Shown piece after piece: positions 19,851 to 31,346 of a stretch of 64,000 bases of DNA; the stretch's first letter is position 1; each line of letters starts with the position of its first letter. The notes under the pieces are model-generated. The model worked only from the letters and a program-made list of their open reading frames with translations. It ran no database searches and was not told where the DNA came from. Source of the stretch: Aphrocallistes beatrix (lineage: Eukaryota; Porifera; Hexactinellida; Sceptrulophora; Aphrocallistidae); assembly GCA_963281255.1 (NCBI GenBank), contig OY725488.1:6669524-6733523 (forward strand), in the 5' to 3' direction. Made by a program: the position numbers and the translations under genes.

Positions 19851-20427
19851 ACTTAGGGCGGTCAGAAAGTTCTAATCAGTGTTATCATACACTCTTATTG
19901 TACCTTATTAGATTGATATTGAAGCTTGAATTTACTTCTTAACACATTCACAAGTGATACCAATTTACAAAATCAAAATCTAGAGAAAACTCTTTGTATA
20001 CCACTTCCTATATATTGTGTCGCTTGAGCCACCGTGTAAAATTATGGCCACAAACCACCCGACCTTCCCTCAAGAGTAACGACATTACAAGGGCATTACT
20101 AAGCGATACGAATGCTCAAATACAAATCAATCTTAGGAAGTTGATGGGAATGATACTCTCTCAGATTCAAATATCTGATAATGGAGCCTACTTTTTAGGG
20201 AAGGACGAGTGGTGAACGGGTGATTTGTGGCCATAATTTTACACGGTGGCTCAAGCGACACAATATATAGGACGTGGTATACAAAGAGTTTTCTCTAGAT
20301 TTTGATTCTGTAAATTGGTATCACTTGTGAATGTGTTAAGAAGTAAATTCAAGCTTCAATATCGATCCAATAAGGTACAATAATAGTATATGATAGCACT
20401 GATTAGAACTTTCTGACCGCCCTAAGT
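19851..20427. mobile_element. Foldback element with about 205-bp inverted arms
   Basis: The ends ACTTAGGGCGGTCAGAAAG and CTTTCTGACCGCCCTAAGT are perfect inverted copies. The arms remain paired for about 205 bp, to CAAACCACCCG on the left and CGGGTGATTTG on the right, leaving roughly 160 bp unpaired in the middle. The host motif TTTTAATAGTAAGGATA is split cleanly between AAT and AGT with no visible target duplication. No coding capacity was found. Confidence 0.88.
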
Positions 20428-20439
20428 AGTAAGGATATA

Positions 20440-20789
20440 TTCATATTTTAACACCACCACTGCAAAGCTTTATTTAAAGATATAAGTAAGTTCTCAACGA
20501 CTAATGTAGGGTTTTTCACCATGTAGGATCCGATTTTCGCGCTTTAAAAGTAATAATGTGAATATTTCATGAGTTATTATCATAGTTATATATACATATT
20601 TTCACACCTTTTGAAAAATATTTCATTTTGAGTTAAAAGCGAGTTCTCAACGGCTAATCTAAGGTATTTTAAATATGTAGAATCCAAATTTCACACTTGG
20701 AATGCCCTAAAATGAGTATTTCCCGATATATTCCGATATTCACATTTCATATTCCTTCGAGTCACTTCCTGGAGCTGCACTATCGGTCT
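20440..20789. repeat. Two diverged direct repeats of about 170 bp
   Basis: AAGTTCTCAACGACTAATGT near 20488 recurs as GAGTTCTCAACGGCTAATCT near 20641. The sequence after each (GTAGGATCCGATTTTCGC and GTAGAATCCAAATTTCAC) is also alike. This is a duplicated non-coding segment with no gene seen. Confidence 0.5.
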
Positions 20790-21089
20790 GTCGACCGACA
20801 TTTTTTTATTATAGTTGTATCATATGTGAAGAATATTAATATACACATTCAATTAAAATTTCAGCATTTTATCACCTAAAATGGCTGAGTTATGGTCGAA
20901 AAACTGAAATTTCTAATTATAAAAAAAGGTGACAATGACGTCATAATTCCATGATGAGTCGACGTTTTCGTCTGAGGTCAGAACTTAGTGGGGCAATAGC
21001 CAAAAGACTACCACATGCCAAAAATCAGCTTTCTGTGCCTGGCAGTTTCTTCAATCAATTCGTTACAGATATAATGATATATATGTATA
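20790..21089 (+). mobile_element. GC-hairpin repeat family, headless copy
   Basis: Matches the body of copies B and C from GTTGTATCATATGTGA through TGACGTCATAATTCC to CAATCAATTCGTTACAGATA, but the GC-rich head is missing. Its TA-rich 3' end has been invaded by a Tc1-like MITE and then a pogo MITE. The tail resumes at 22424 (CACATTAATCGAGTTTTAAT). Confidence 0.78.
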
Positions 21090-21117
21090 TACACTAAGCG
21101 GACAAAAGTATTTCAAG

Positions 21118-21629
21118 TCACTGCAGGGTTGGGTTTTTATACAGTTTAAGATACAGTTTAGGATGGAAAGAGAGCGAGGACAATGAATGGATTTTCTTGC
21201 TAACTCCTGTTTATTACCATAACTATATTTTGTATTCGATTTATCATGGAAGACACGAACAACACTTGGACAAAACCTGGACAAAACTTGGACAAAACCT
21301 GGACAAAACTTGGACAAAACCTGGACAAAACTTGGACAAAACCTGGACAAAACTTGGATATAACCTGGACAAAACTTGGACAAAACCTGGACAAAACTTG
21401 GACAAAACTTGGACAAAACCTGGACAAAACTTGGATATAACTTGGACAAAACCTGGACAAAACTTGAACAAAACCTGGACAAAACTTGGACAAAACCGTT
21501 AATGAGGAATATGAATTAAATTTTGAGGTTTTGTCCAGTTTTGTCCACCCAAGAGGTTTTGGACAGGACGGTTTTAACCTGGTTAAAACCACTAGGTTTT
21601 GTCCAAGTGGACAAAACCTGCCAACCCTG
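21118..21629. mobile_element. Nested insertion with CAGGGTTGG/CCAACCCTG ends
   Basis: Bounded by CAGGGTTGGG near 21123 and CCAACCCTG ending at 21629, a hAT-like short inverted repeat. The host motif ATTTCAAC appears on both sides (as ATTTCAAG on the left), consistent with an 8-bp duplication with one change, though six extra bases lie at the left end. Most of the inside is the 11-bp array. Confidence 0.55.
21263..21498. repeat. 11-bp minisatellite (ACAAAACYTGG)n
   Basis: About 21 tandem copies alternating ACAAAACCTGG and ACAAAACTTGG, with a few variants such as ATATAACCTGG. An inverted set (GGTTTTGTCCAGTTTTGTCC) follows at about 21525-21550. Because 11 is not a multiple of three, all frames read through as repetitive peptides. 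These are not genes. Confidence 0.93.
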
Positions 21630-22091
21630 ATTTCAACACTTGATTCTTTCCCATACAAATAGTACTAAAATGGGTCTATTCATGAAGAGGGTTACTTCTA
21701 AACGGTATGGGGTACAGCAAATCGGATTCCAGATTCGAATAATACGCATTCAAATTAGTCACAGGTTAATTTTTCTAATTAATCATTCATTCATAACTTT
21801 TTGTAGTTATCAATCAGTGCCACCTTATGCCCATACACCCATTTTGACCACTATACATGATGGCAATGAATTACCTATGGTGGCTCAGGCTGATAAGATT
21901 GTTCATTGAGTTGAGTAATTTATTAGTTATGTTCAACTATGACCAATTCGAATGTGCAGATTTCGAATCTGAAATCAGATTTTTAGTATCTCTGAATTTG
22001 AACGTATTGTTCTTCATGAAAAAATCCGATTTAGTATTATTTGTATGGGAAAGAATCAAGTGTTGAAATACTATTGTCCGCTTAGTGTATA

Positions 22092-22421
22092 CAGTACACC
22101 CTCGCTAATCCGAACAGCTCTGTTCCAATGTTCGAAAAATCGTTCGGATTAGTGAATTTGTTCCGATTAGTGAAATAACACTAATTCAATAGGGCATTAA
22201 TTATAATAAATTTATATTGTTTGAATATTAAGGATATTATTTCGCTATGATTGCTTATTTAACGAGGTTTCTCAATCTTAATGATAAATTTAACTTTATA
22301 AACGTTTATTCAAATCATAGAGGCGAAAAAATTATATTTTGGGTGTTCGGATTTTAAGAATGAAGTGTTCGGATTAGCGAGGGTTCGGATTAGCGAGGTT
22401 CGGACTAGCGAGGGTACACTG
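22092..22421. mobile_element. Pogo/Tigger-like MITE, copy 1
   Basis: Ends CAGTACACCCTCGCTAATCC and GGACTAGCGAGGGTACACTG with TA on both sides (22090-22091 and 22422-22423). It abuts the TA of the preceding Tc1-like element directly. A second copy of about 85-90% identity by eye lies at 25787. No coding capacity. Confidence 0.9.
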
Positions 22422-22455
22422 TATACACATTAATCGAGTTTTAATAGTAAGGATA

Positions 22456-24332
22456 ATATTAGGGTGCTTCTATTCGAAAATGGTGAAGATGCCTTGTTTT
22501 AGTATATTTACATGCCTCAAAAAATATTTGAAAGTTGAATATTGTATCTTATTAATTTCGTACAAAACATCGTCACAAAAACATTATCTAAGTGTTAGAC
22601 ATGAAACTCGTTTAAATGTGAGGTTTTAGGATTTGTTTATTTGAAACCTGGATTTGAAGGTGCAAGCACGGTGCAAACCCTTCAAAGAGCCTCCCTGAAG
22701 GGATAAATGACAGATGTTGAAAGCCAACACATAAAAGTACAATATATTCTATGGCCTAAAGCAAACTCGGGTCGCGTGCCGAAACCATGTTTGATATATA
22801 AACTTTATGAACCAATGCCTCAACAATCAACTAATGGCAATACTTTGTCATGATTACAGGAAAAAATTAGTGGTTCAATGTTATTTCGTCATAGACACAG
22901 ACTAAGGTTACAACAGTTACGTATGTCATTTGGAGTAATATTTAGGATATTGTAGTAATCAAACTTTGGCACACTTCATCCAAAGGTCTCTCCACCAAGG
23001 TACGATTCCATATAACACAATTAACTTGTTTTGTTTTGTTTTAAGATAAATAGAATCACCAAATGTTGTTAGTAGTTACGTACGTATTATTACATAGCTA
23101 AATAATTACATTTATGATTAAAAAAATAGCCATAAAATCATTCGAATCTTTAGAAAATGTTTCTATTCTTAGCTGCTAAAATAAAAAGTAATCCGATTTA
23201 TTAAGAAGTATCCATGTAATGAATTTAGTGTGTAATTGTCAGCCGACAAATAAACATAGTGGGAGGTAATTAATGCTTAGAAAAGAACAAAAGCTAGAAG
23301 CTGTAAGTCAAATAATTGGAGGAATGGAACATTCTTAGATTCTTAATATGCAAGATCTCAATACTGTAGTTAGAACAGCAGAAAACACATCAGCAATAGT
23401 CACAGGTTATCACTGAAATTACCAAACATAAATCGAACTAAGCTGTTTACATTGCAGCAAGTATCAGAAAGATATGGATCACACGGACAGATGCACAAGC
23501 CTTAAAACAGTCTAAGTTTAGATTATAATGAAAATAGAGAAATTGAAGGATAAAGCTTCTGTCGAAACCTGAGTTGTGAGAATGCAGAAGGAAAGGCCAG
23601 GATACAATGATCTGAACAGAAAGAAATGCCAATTTATGCAAATAGAAGTTAAACGAAAATATCAGCTCAACATCGTAAAAAGGTGTAAATAATATGGAAG
23701 GTTTGAGAATAACTATGCTAATTCGAAACAAGTTATTGAGATAAATATTTTTAGACACAAACTTATCCTGAAATATCTAAGCTAAAGTTCCAATTAATGT
23801 ATCCTCTCTCAAAAATATATCCCAGGATATCAGAGCCTAAAGGATGCGTTATATGTAGTTTATTAGTACAGAGGAAAAAATGTGTAAATAGGTTGACAGC
23901 ATGCATCTAAATGAGGGAAAACATATTTAGAGAGATGGCAAATATCATGGACTGAATACTAGACTAGATTAACAATGGCATCTAGCTCTTAACGACATAT
24001 TTTGCCCAACTCTACGATAACAATATTGAGCATTTAAGTTCCAGCTGTTCGCAATTGTTCCAAAAGAATTATCAATAATAGGATAGTTCATCGAGTTCAT
24101 TTGTGAAACCTGTACGGCAGCCAGAAGAGCTCACTTTATGGCTTATACTTTTAATAGCGTATGTGCATCAAGGCTCGAAAACTATATATGTTCGCTGCTT
24201 TCAGCTTCGCTTATTCTATTTCAATTTAGCAGACAAACTATCAGAGTGAAATGATACATTAATTATTGAAAAGCTAGCATAGGTAAACCACAATACACGT
24301 ATAAAAATCCGCTAGTCAAATAAAATATTCAA
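22456..24332. other. Intergenic DNA upstream of the permease gene
   Basis: About 1.9 kb of AT-rich sequence without a supported gene or clear repeat. It probably contains the promoter of the permease. No motif can be assigned with confidence. Confidence 0.5.
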
Positions 24333-27300
24333 ATGGAATACATTAATGCAACAGAAATCGACCAATGCGTCAATTCAACCCAGCTTGCAGAACCTCTAAC
24401 CCTGGGGATGGGTCTGGCAGTGTATCTCATCGTCTGGCCCTTCCTGGTGATGGAATTTAAGTGCTTTCCGATTGGAAGAGTAACGGCTGTGTGGGTAGGT
24501 TCCCTGCTTATGGTGTGTACCCTGGTGCTAACACAGGAGGACATCTACGAAATCTTGGGAGAACAGGACAATCTCCAAACTTTGTGTCTATTGCTCGGAA
24601 TGATGTTATTCGCGCAGTATCTAGAGAGAGAAGGGATGATGGGACTGATTCTAGAAAGGGTTATGGACTCAAAACGATCGCTCTACTCTATTCTGTGGAT
24701 AATTTGCTTGATATCGGCCTTTCTGTCCTCTTTGATCACAAATGATGCAGCCTGTGTCATGTTAACACCCATCGTACTGGTCGAGCATCAGAAACAGGGT
24801 CGGAGCAATGCAGAGATTCTGCCACTTCTGCTTGGAATTGCAACTTCAGCAAACATCGGGAGTGCCGCCACAGTCATGGGTAATCCTCAAAACGCATACA
24901 TCGCTTCGGTACTGGATATCAACCTGGCGACGACCTTCAGAGCTCTGCTACCAGCTGCAGTCATTGGATACTTTCTAAACGTCGCTCTACTGTACCTCTA
25001 CTGCTTCCTATTTTACCTGAGGAAGCCGAAGTCCAAGGAGACTATGGATTCTAAGCTGGCCAATGGGAACATCGTAGATCATGATTCTTTTAGAAGCTCC
25101 GCCAGCTTGAACAACCATGTGAACAACTACAACGAAAACGATCCACTCATCAAGGTTCGCTACAATTCCTCACAAGATCTGGTGAAAAGTGAGATCGGCT
25201 ACAAGAAACCCAAGTCGCTGGAGCAGTCTTGGATGGTAATCTATGACCCAGAGCATTGCGATAAAATCAACATCCCCTCAGCTGGATTTGCTCCATGCAA
25301 GTAAGTTAATTAAGGTACTCATTTAAATATAATTTATTCCCATAATGTATTTCCATAATTTGTTTTTAAATACGCGACCCTAGTTTTTAAATACGCGACC
25401 TTAAAAGGTTCATCGTCTAATATCTTATCATATGATCAACATTTTTTAACAATAAATTTCGTTATCAACAAAAATTTATGATAAAAGAGAATTTATGTTT
25501 TATTAAATTTAAAATGATACCGGCATCTGATCATTAATAAATCGTTATTTCACAGAAGTGTATTGCACATAGAGATATTCAAATATCAAAAGCTAAACTC
25601 TAATCACACTGAAGTAAGATCATTTGTGTGGAGTGAGCATGATTCCACTTCAAGGCACTTAAAGAAATTCAAATATGCCAATGTAATTGCAAGTTCAGTA
25701 GAATTTAAGTCTAAACCCAGTACCCGTACAGTCAATCGGAACATGTGAAGATTGCACTAACAACATTTCCTCTATTTTCATTAATACAGTACACCCTCGC
25801 TAATCCGAACAGCTCTGTTCGAATGATCGAAAAAATCGTTCGGATTAGTGAAATAACACTAATTCAATATGGCATTAATTACAATAAATCTGTATTGTTA
25901 GAAAATTAAGTACGTATATCATTTGGCTATGATTGCTTATTTTACGAGGTTTCTCAATCTTATTGATAGATTTAAGTTTATAACCATTTATTCAAAGCAT
26001 AGAGGCGAATAATAATATATTTTGGGTGTTCGGATTTTAAGAATGAAATGTTTGGATTAGCGAGGGTTCGGATTGGCGAGGTTCGGACTATCGAGGGTGT
26101 ACTGTAATCAATTGCCTTTAACTGCTCCAAATCTTCATATGATGAATGTCGATTTAGACACAAAATAGCCAGATCTTGAATCCCTTCGAAATATAATACG
26201 TATTACACTAAATTTGTTAATAATTCTGGTTAATTGACCCATCAATAAATAAGCAAACTTATGGATTCCCAATCAAGATTGTGCGATATGGTGATGATAA
26301 TATAATAATAACTTAATTTGTTTACGAATTATCAGAAAAAATTAAAATAAGATAGATTAATTAAATATCAAAAATTTATCCATTCAAAGGATTCAAAACA
26401 GTATACTAAGAAACCTAGAACTTAAACGAAACAAGTAATTTATGCCGAAAAATGTCTCTCTTTAAATTTTCACAGCTGTTAAAAACTCTAAGGTTTATTT
26501 CAGAATATCTAATAATGCAACAAATTGTTAATAATCAATCAAAATAAGATGTTAAACAGATGGGTCAAGCAAACGGTTTTAGCACTAATAAAGAATCGGT
26601 TGTTTTGTCACGGCTAGTAGAAACATTTGTTGCTATCTTTGTAAGTTTTCCACTATTATGAGTAGGTAATTATGCTTTAATTAGTCAAGAATAAGAAGAG
26701 ACAATGTTGTCGCGAGGAGAAGACATAAATACGAAACAACTAGCTTGTAATGATAGAGGTAATATGTTAACGAGTAAATTGGAACGAAACCAAAGACATA
26801 TTAGCAGTTCCTATTGTGATGACACGTCTAACAAATGCGTACTTCAGTAGGGGGCAATTAGATAAAGATAAAGAGCACCCAATATGCATCCGGTGGAACA
26901 TGGTCTTCTTCTGAAATACAATTAGGTTTATCTACACTCTGGTCGTCTATTAGCAAATGCTCTCATTGCAGCAAGAGGTCACTTGCTGTTAAGGGAGCCC
27001 CATTGATATTCAATCAAACAAATTGACCAAATTTTTGCTCCATCAGATAATAATTTCACAATAGCATTTTTAATTAGAATACGCAAACATATTAAATTAA
27101 TTAATATTGCTATGCATTATAGAAATTGCAACGATTACTGATTGTTTGTTCTGCAGGAGATGCTACTATACCTCTTCCTACTCCAAACCATTCGCAGTTC
27201 TCCTCATCTTCATGCTGTTCGTATGTGTCGTCCTACTGTGTATCCCCCCAAGTGTTGCAAACCTGGATCTGGGGCTAGTGCCCATGGGCTGTGCCACGAT

Positions 27301-27808
27301 ACTGCTGATGTATGATGGGGTAATCAACAAGAGGAACACCATCGATGCTCTAAATCATGCAGATTGGGGTGTTCTTATGCTTTTTTGCGGACTTTTCATT
27401 TGGCTCGATGGCTTCAAGAGAACTGGAATCCCAAGGAAGTTGTACGACTTGCTCCATGACTACGTGTACATGGGGAGTATCCAAGGTGTACTGGTATTCA
27501 CGGCCTATGTTATCGTCGGCTCGAACCTGATTAGTAATGTGCCACTCGTCATTCTGTTGGTGGACTACGTCAATTGTTTAGAAGGCGTCACTACCACTGG
27601 CGCCGGTCTAATGCTCGCATGGATTTCAACAATCGCCGGGAATTTCACTCTGATTGGGAGTGTCGCCAACCTGATCGTAGCAGAAAAGGCAAAACAAACA
27701 TTGGACTACAATCTTGGATTTATTTCGTACCTGAAATTTGGATTTGTATCCACCATGGTTGTCCTTTTCACTGGACTGCCTTTAGTCTGGATTTTAGCAA
27801 GTATCTAA
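24333..27808 (+). CDS. ArsB/Lsi2-like anion (silicon-type) efflux permease
   Basis: Two coding exons, 24333-25300 and 27157-27808 (539 aa), joined by a 1856-bp GT-AG intron that splits a Lys codon. It is a multi-spanning membrane protein of the ion transporter (ArsB/NhaD) superfamily. The first half carries ITNDAACVMLTPIVLVE (135-151) and SANIGSAATVMGNPQN (172-187). The second half has the matching SNVPLVILL and GNFTLIGSVANLI motifs, giving the internal pseudo-twofold repeat of the family. A hydrophilic loop of about 90 residues separates the halves. Known relatives include ArsB arsenite pumps, the plant silicon efflux protein Lsi2 and, more distantly, the P protein. Lsi2-like genes are known in sponges and other silicifying eukaryotes. 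The substrate here is inferred, not shown. Confidence 0.82.
25787..26104. mobile_element. Pogo/Tigger-like MITE, copy 2 (intronic)
   Basis: Ends CAGTACACCCTCGCTAATCC and ATCGAGGGTGTACTG, with TA at 25785-25786 and 26105-26106. Same family as 22092-22421. It lies in the permease intron, so it would be removed by splicing. The rest of this intron shows no gene or other clear repeat. Confidence 0.9.
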
Positions 27809-28705
27809 ACCCGTTCACGTCCAATCTGGAATTTAGTTTTTGTTTGCACAAGAAAGTAAAGTTGGATATCAGAAAGCTGTCTCACTTTAATATTTAACAA
27901 ACCACTTTTTGCCTTGTTTATTTATATGTATTTCACTTTATATTTATTTATTGGATGTGTAGTATATATAGGCTTTGTTTATGTTTGTTTTTTATATTAT
28001 GTGAATATGTAATGTTAAAACAAACACTCCTCTTTCAATTACATTCTTAATTCTCAGAATCTTATCAATGATAAATACAGTTAAATATATCAACCAAACT
28101 TGAATCTATCCAAAAGTGTAGTAAGTTTTTTAGAAAAACTGAAAACTTTCAAAATAAAATAAGTTGCATTTTGCTCCACCTCCTAATTAGGTCAGGAAGT
28201 TACTTGCTACTTACTAACTTTTTATTTTTTTGGCGGAAAAAAAAGGTAGTAAGTAAATATTTTGGATGGCGGGCAAAAAAAAAGAAAGTAAATTTCGCGG
28301 ATACCTTGAGAAATTGGAAATACTCAAATATTCTTACAAATCGCTCGATGTACACTCGTTTCGGTCCTACACTACACGATTAATAATTTCTTCACCCTAC
28401 CCCAACTAAATGCCGGTAAAAAAATAGGTAGCAAGTGAAAGAAAAGTAGTAAGTGGACTAAAACTAAAATGGAGGAAAAAATAAAGTAGTAAACGGTTGG
28501 CAAAAAAAATCCGTACAACTATTTTTTGTCAGTTTTGGAATCCCTGAATTAGGTATTAGTACTTTATTACCTCTGGCATATATCTCAATTAGACAGGGCC
28601 AGAGGGAATTTTAACCTGAAATCTGATTAGTAGAGAACCCTAATATCATTATACTAATGTCACTACAAACAATTACCTCAGTGAACGTCTCTTGTAAGTA
28701 ATTGA
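27809..28705. other. Intergenic; permease 3' flank and A-rich low-complexity repeat
   Basis: AT-rich 3' flank of the permease, then 28180-28520 with repeated phrases such as AAAAAAGGTAGTAAGT and AAAGTAGTAAGTGG. These are degenerate low-complexity repeats. No gene was seen. Confidence 0.5.
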
Positions 28706-28726
28706 GTGATAAATTATCATAATCGA

Positions 28727-30616
28727 ATGACCACTTCATTAACGAAAGGACATTTTCTTTTCAAACCTGTATCAAAGCCTCCAAAAGAGAAGACCGGAAG
28801 CAGGAAAAGACGTTTCGAAGCAACTGCTGAGCATAATTACTTTCACTATTATTTCGAAACATTGGAAGAAAAGGTGAATAAAGTTGTAAAGGGGAGCTAC
28901 TCTCAGATGTCAGAGCGTATTTGCAACTACCTAGTTCAGAGTTTAGAGGAGAACAGGACCCGTCCCTATAAGGTATTTCAAAGTATCCCAACAGCAGCTA
29001 TCATTTCTGGCACAAATATGGCGGACCATGAGTTTATGTACGAGGAGCTAAAAGAGTCACTAACTAGCCAGATCTCCATAGCAACAATCCTGCTCAACTC
29101 GAGGAACAGCTCTAGCCTCAAATCTTGCTGGAAACACATCATCACAACACTCTATGATCGGCTGGATCTTGAAAGAAGTGACAAGACAACTCAACACACT
29201 AGTGCTACTCTAAAAAGTTTGCTTCTAACTAGAGGAACTGATAAAATTCACGATACTCCACTCCCATTAATTGTGATATTTGAAGATTTTGAAGCAATGC
29301 CTGAGAGAGTGATCAACCATATAATCATGAACCTCTACGAACAGAGTGACGAATTGGCAATTGGGATCGTGGTAAATGTTGCGATATTCATCAATACTTT
29401 ACATCAAAAAATTTGTTGGAATGCTTCCAGTCATCTTGAGATAAGAGTATTCGAACCTTCTCCGTCACAACACCTGCTTAATCAAATTCTAGATGAAATT
29501 ATCGTGATCCCTCGCATCCCTTTCGTAGTGGGACCAAATCTCCTAGCATGGTTACTCGATCACTTTTTATCACACACCGTGTCGATAAGCCAATTCACGC
29601 ATAGCCTGAAGGTAGCGCTCTATTACCATATGCAAACCAGGTGCTTCTTGGAACATAAGTTTTCAGAGAATCTTGATTCGGATTTAGCGTGCTTCAACAG
29701 AACTGAATTGATTCAACGTATGGCACAGTTCCAGAACAAAGAATCTGAAAAAACTGGTGGAAAACGAAAAAGTTCAAATCAGTTGCAACACACATTTTTC
29801 CAAGCACAGCAGTTCTACGACTGGTATGAGTTAGCGATTGGATTGGCTGCGGCGATTTACGGATTATTGCAGGTGATGGGGCGAGAAGTCCAACTATTTG
29901 CCAAAGATTACCATTCCATCTATATTTTACTTTTAAAGGGAGATCTGCTAGCGGAAGAGAATTTCCAAGGAGCTTTGAAATACTTAGGCTCTACGTCAAA
30001 GAAGCAACTATTTGTGGACTGTATTAAAATCTGTGTAAAAGAATTGGCGAAGATAATCAGAAAATTACATATTGAAGAAGAGAAGTCATCGCTTGCAAAT
30101 ATTGTAGATAAATTTAGTTGTATGCTACAGCTTTTATCTACAGATGATTCTCCCTCTCTGAAACTAAGAACTGAAATAGTCTCTGCTATCCAGGAACTCA
30201 TAACCGAATATTTCCTTTCGAGAAATCCAACCAAACACTCCTTAGCCTCTATAGCCATGTGTGAGCTTCCGAATGAAATGAGCATGCTCGTAGACCCTCC
30301 CTTGTTCGCCTCAATTCATGAAGGCTTATTGAAACCGAAGGATTCCGTGGGAGCGAGACTAAATCAAGCGGCGGAGCCTAACATATGTAGTGTATACCAG
30401 CTGATGACTGAATCTGGAAAATACGTGAACCTGTATGACTGGTACCAATCTTATCATTTTAGTCAGACCGAACAAGATGGGGAGGGCAATCCGAGTGACG
30501 ATATTGTACAGGCAAAATTCTTTGCTGCAGTGGCAGAGCTGGAGTTTTTAGGGATTATCCAACCAGTCAAGAGAAAGATTGATCATGTGCAAAAGTTAAC
30601 TCAAGGCATATTTTAA
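28727..30616 (+). CDS. ORC3: Origin recognition complex subunit 3
   Basis: An intronless 629-residue ORC3. The protein aligns along its length with the animal ORC3 family: the N-terminal SLTKGHFLFKP box, the IPTAAIISGTNMADHE segment, the IVIFEDFEAMPERVI region of the ORC AAA-like fold, and the C-terminal winged-helix part with PNICSVYQLM, VNLYDWYQSY and AVAELEFLGIIQPVKRK. ORC3 pairs with ORC2 in the six-subunit complex that marks replication origins and loads MCM helicase. An upstream in-frame ATG at 28706 exists, but the ATG at 28727 matches the usual family start. Many animal ORC3 genes are intron-rich, so an intact single-exon copy with family-typical length is notable. Confidence 0.93.
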   Translation: MTTSLTKGHFLFKPVSKPPKEKTGSRKRRFEATAEHNYFHYYFETLEEKVNKVVKGSYSQMSERICNYLVQSLEENRTRPYKVFQSIPTAAIISGTNMADHEFMYEELKESLTSQISIATILLNSRNSSSLKSCWKHIITTLYDRLDLERSDKTTQHTSATLKSLLLTRGTDKIHDTPLPLIVIFEDFEAMPERVINHIIMNLYEQSDELAIGIVVNVAIFINTLHQKICWNASSHLEIRVFEPSPSQHLLNQILDEIIVIPRIPFVVGPNLLAWLLDHFLSHTVSISQFTHSLKVALYYHMQTRCFLEHKFSENLDSDLACFNRTELIQRMAQFQNKESEKTGGKRKSSNQLQHTFFQAQQFYDWYELAIGLAAAIYGLLQVMGREVQLFAKDYHSIYILLLKGDLLAEENFQGALKYLGSTSKKQLFVDCIKICVKELAKIIRKLHIEEEKSSLANIVDKFSCMLQLLSTDDSPSLKLRTEIVSAIQELITEYFLSRNPTKHSLASIAMCELPNEMSMLVDPPLFASIHEGLLKPKDSVGARLNQAAEPNICSVYQLMTESGKYVNLYDWYQSYHFSQTEQDGEGNPSDDIVQAKFFAAVAELEFLGIIQPVKRKIDHVQKLTQGIF

Positions 30617-31346
30617 CACTCAGATTTACTAGATACTTGTATTCCCACATGTAGAGCCAGTAATTATATTTAGGTTAGTAGTATATTTGGAAATTAGTGC
30701 GTGATGAATAGTGTATTTGTTATAGTATGCCATTTAAATTCAGAAATTTGTTTCAATCGAGGAAACAAGATAGCTCTAAAAAATAAATTGTTTTCCAAAC
30801 ATATTTACTTATTTAATTAAACAAGGAGGTACGCAACATGTGCGTATCAGGATTCAAATAAGAATGTAGTCAACTCCAGGTCCATAGAAAAGGGAAATGG
30901 CTGGCTACGTGCCAGGGGACGTTCTAGTTAAATATACTACACTGGTTATGCCGAAATAAACAGAGGTCCTTCTCATTTCGTTATGTAGAGTTTAGTATAA
31001 TCAAAGAGATATTCACTCTAACCTATAAGCTATAACCGGTAGTTAATTAGTAAATAGTCAACCCGTATAAAACTCCCTTATCTCCCGAAACATAAGTAGA
31101 ATGAAATAAGTATTAACAACTGTCATAATCATAAGAGTAATTCTAAGAGAATGAATAATCATGACTTGGCTCGGAGCTAGATCATCTATATGCTGTATAT
31201 AATTGATTGGCTTATTCTACACGCTTGCCAACATGACAAGCGTGAAAGTAGTACTTGATGAGCATTGTTATTACTATATTATATTACTAAGGAGAGTACT
31301 AATAATAATCTAGTTAGGGAGGAGAGAGAATTAGCTGGAGAGACTC
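30617..31346. other. Spacer between convergent ORC3 and PRRC2
   Basis: The genes face each other across this 730-bp AT-rich stretch, which must hold both 3' untranslated regions. No coding frame or repeat was seen. Confidence 0.5.

Larger units (their letters stand above)
21092..22087. mobile_element. Tc1-like non-autonomous element split by a minisatellite insertion
   Basis: The ends are CACTAAGCGGACAAAAGTA and its inverted copy TACTATTGTCCGCTTAGTG, with TA duplications at 21090-21091 and 22088-22089. The original terminal repeat is about 75 bp: TTCAACACTTGATTCTTTCC at 21632 pairs with GGAAAGAATCAAGTGTTGAA at 22049. On the left the repeat is interrupted by an insertion at about 21118-21629 carrying the 11-bp array. 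No transposase is present. Confidence 0.85.

Noticed and set aside
21063-21658. Repetitive frames (FVQVLS or DKTWTK) on both strands
   Set aside because: They are products of the 11-bp tandem array inside a nested MITE insertion. There is no independent coding evidence.
23447-23758. A 103-codon minus-strand frame in the 22.5-24.3 kb spacer
   Set aside because: Very AT-rich, hydrophobic by composition, with no domain. Not distinguishable from chance.
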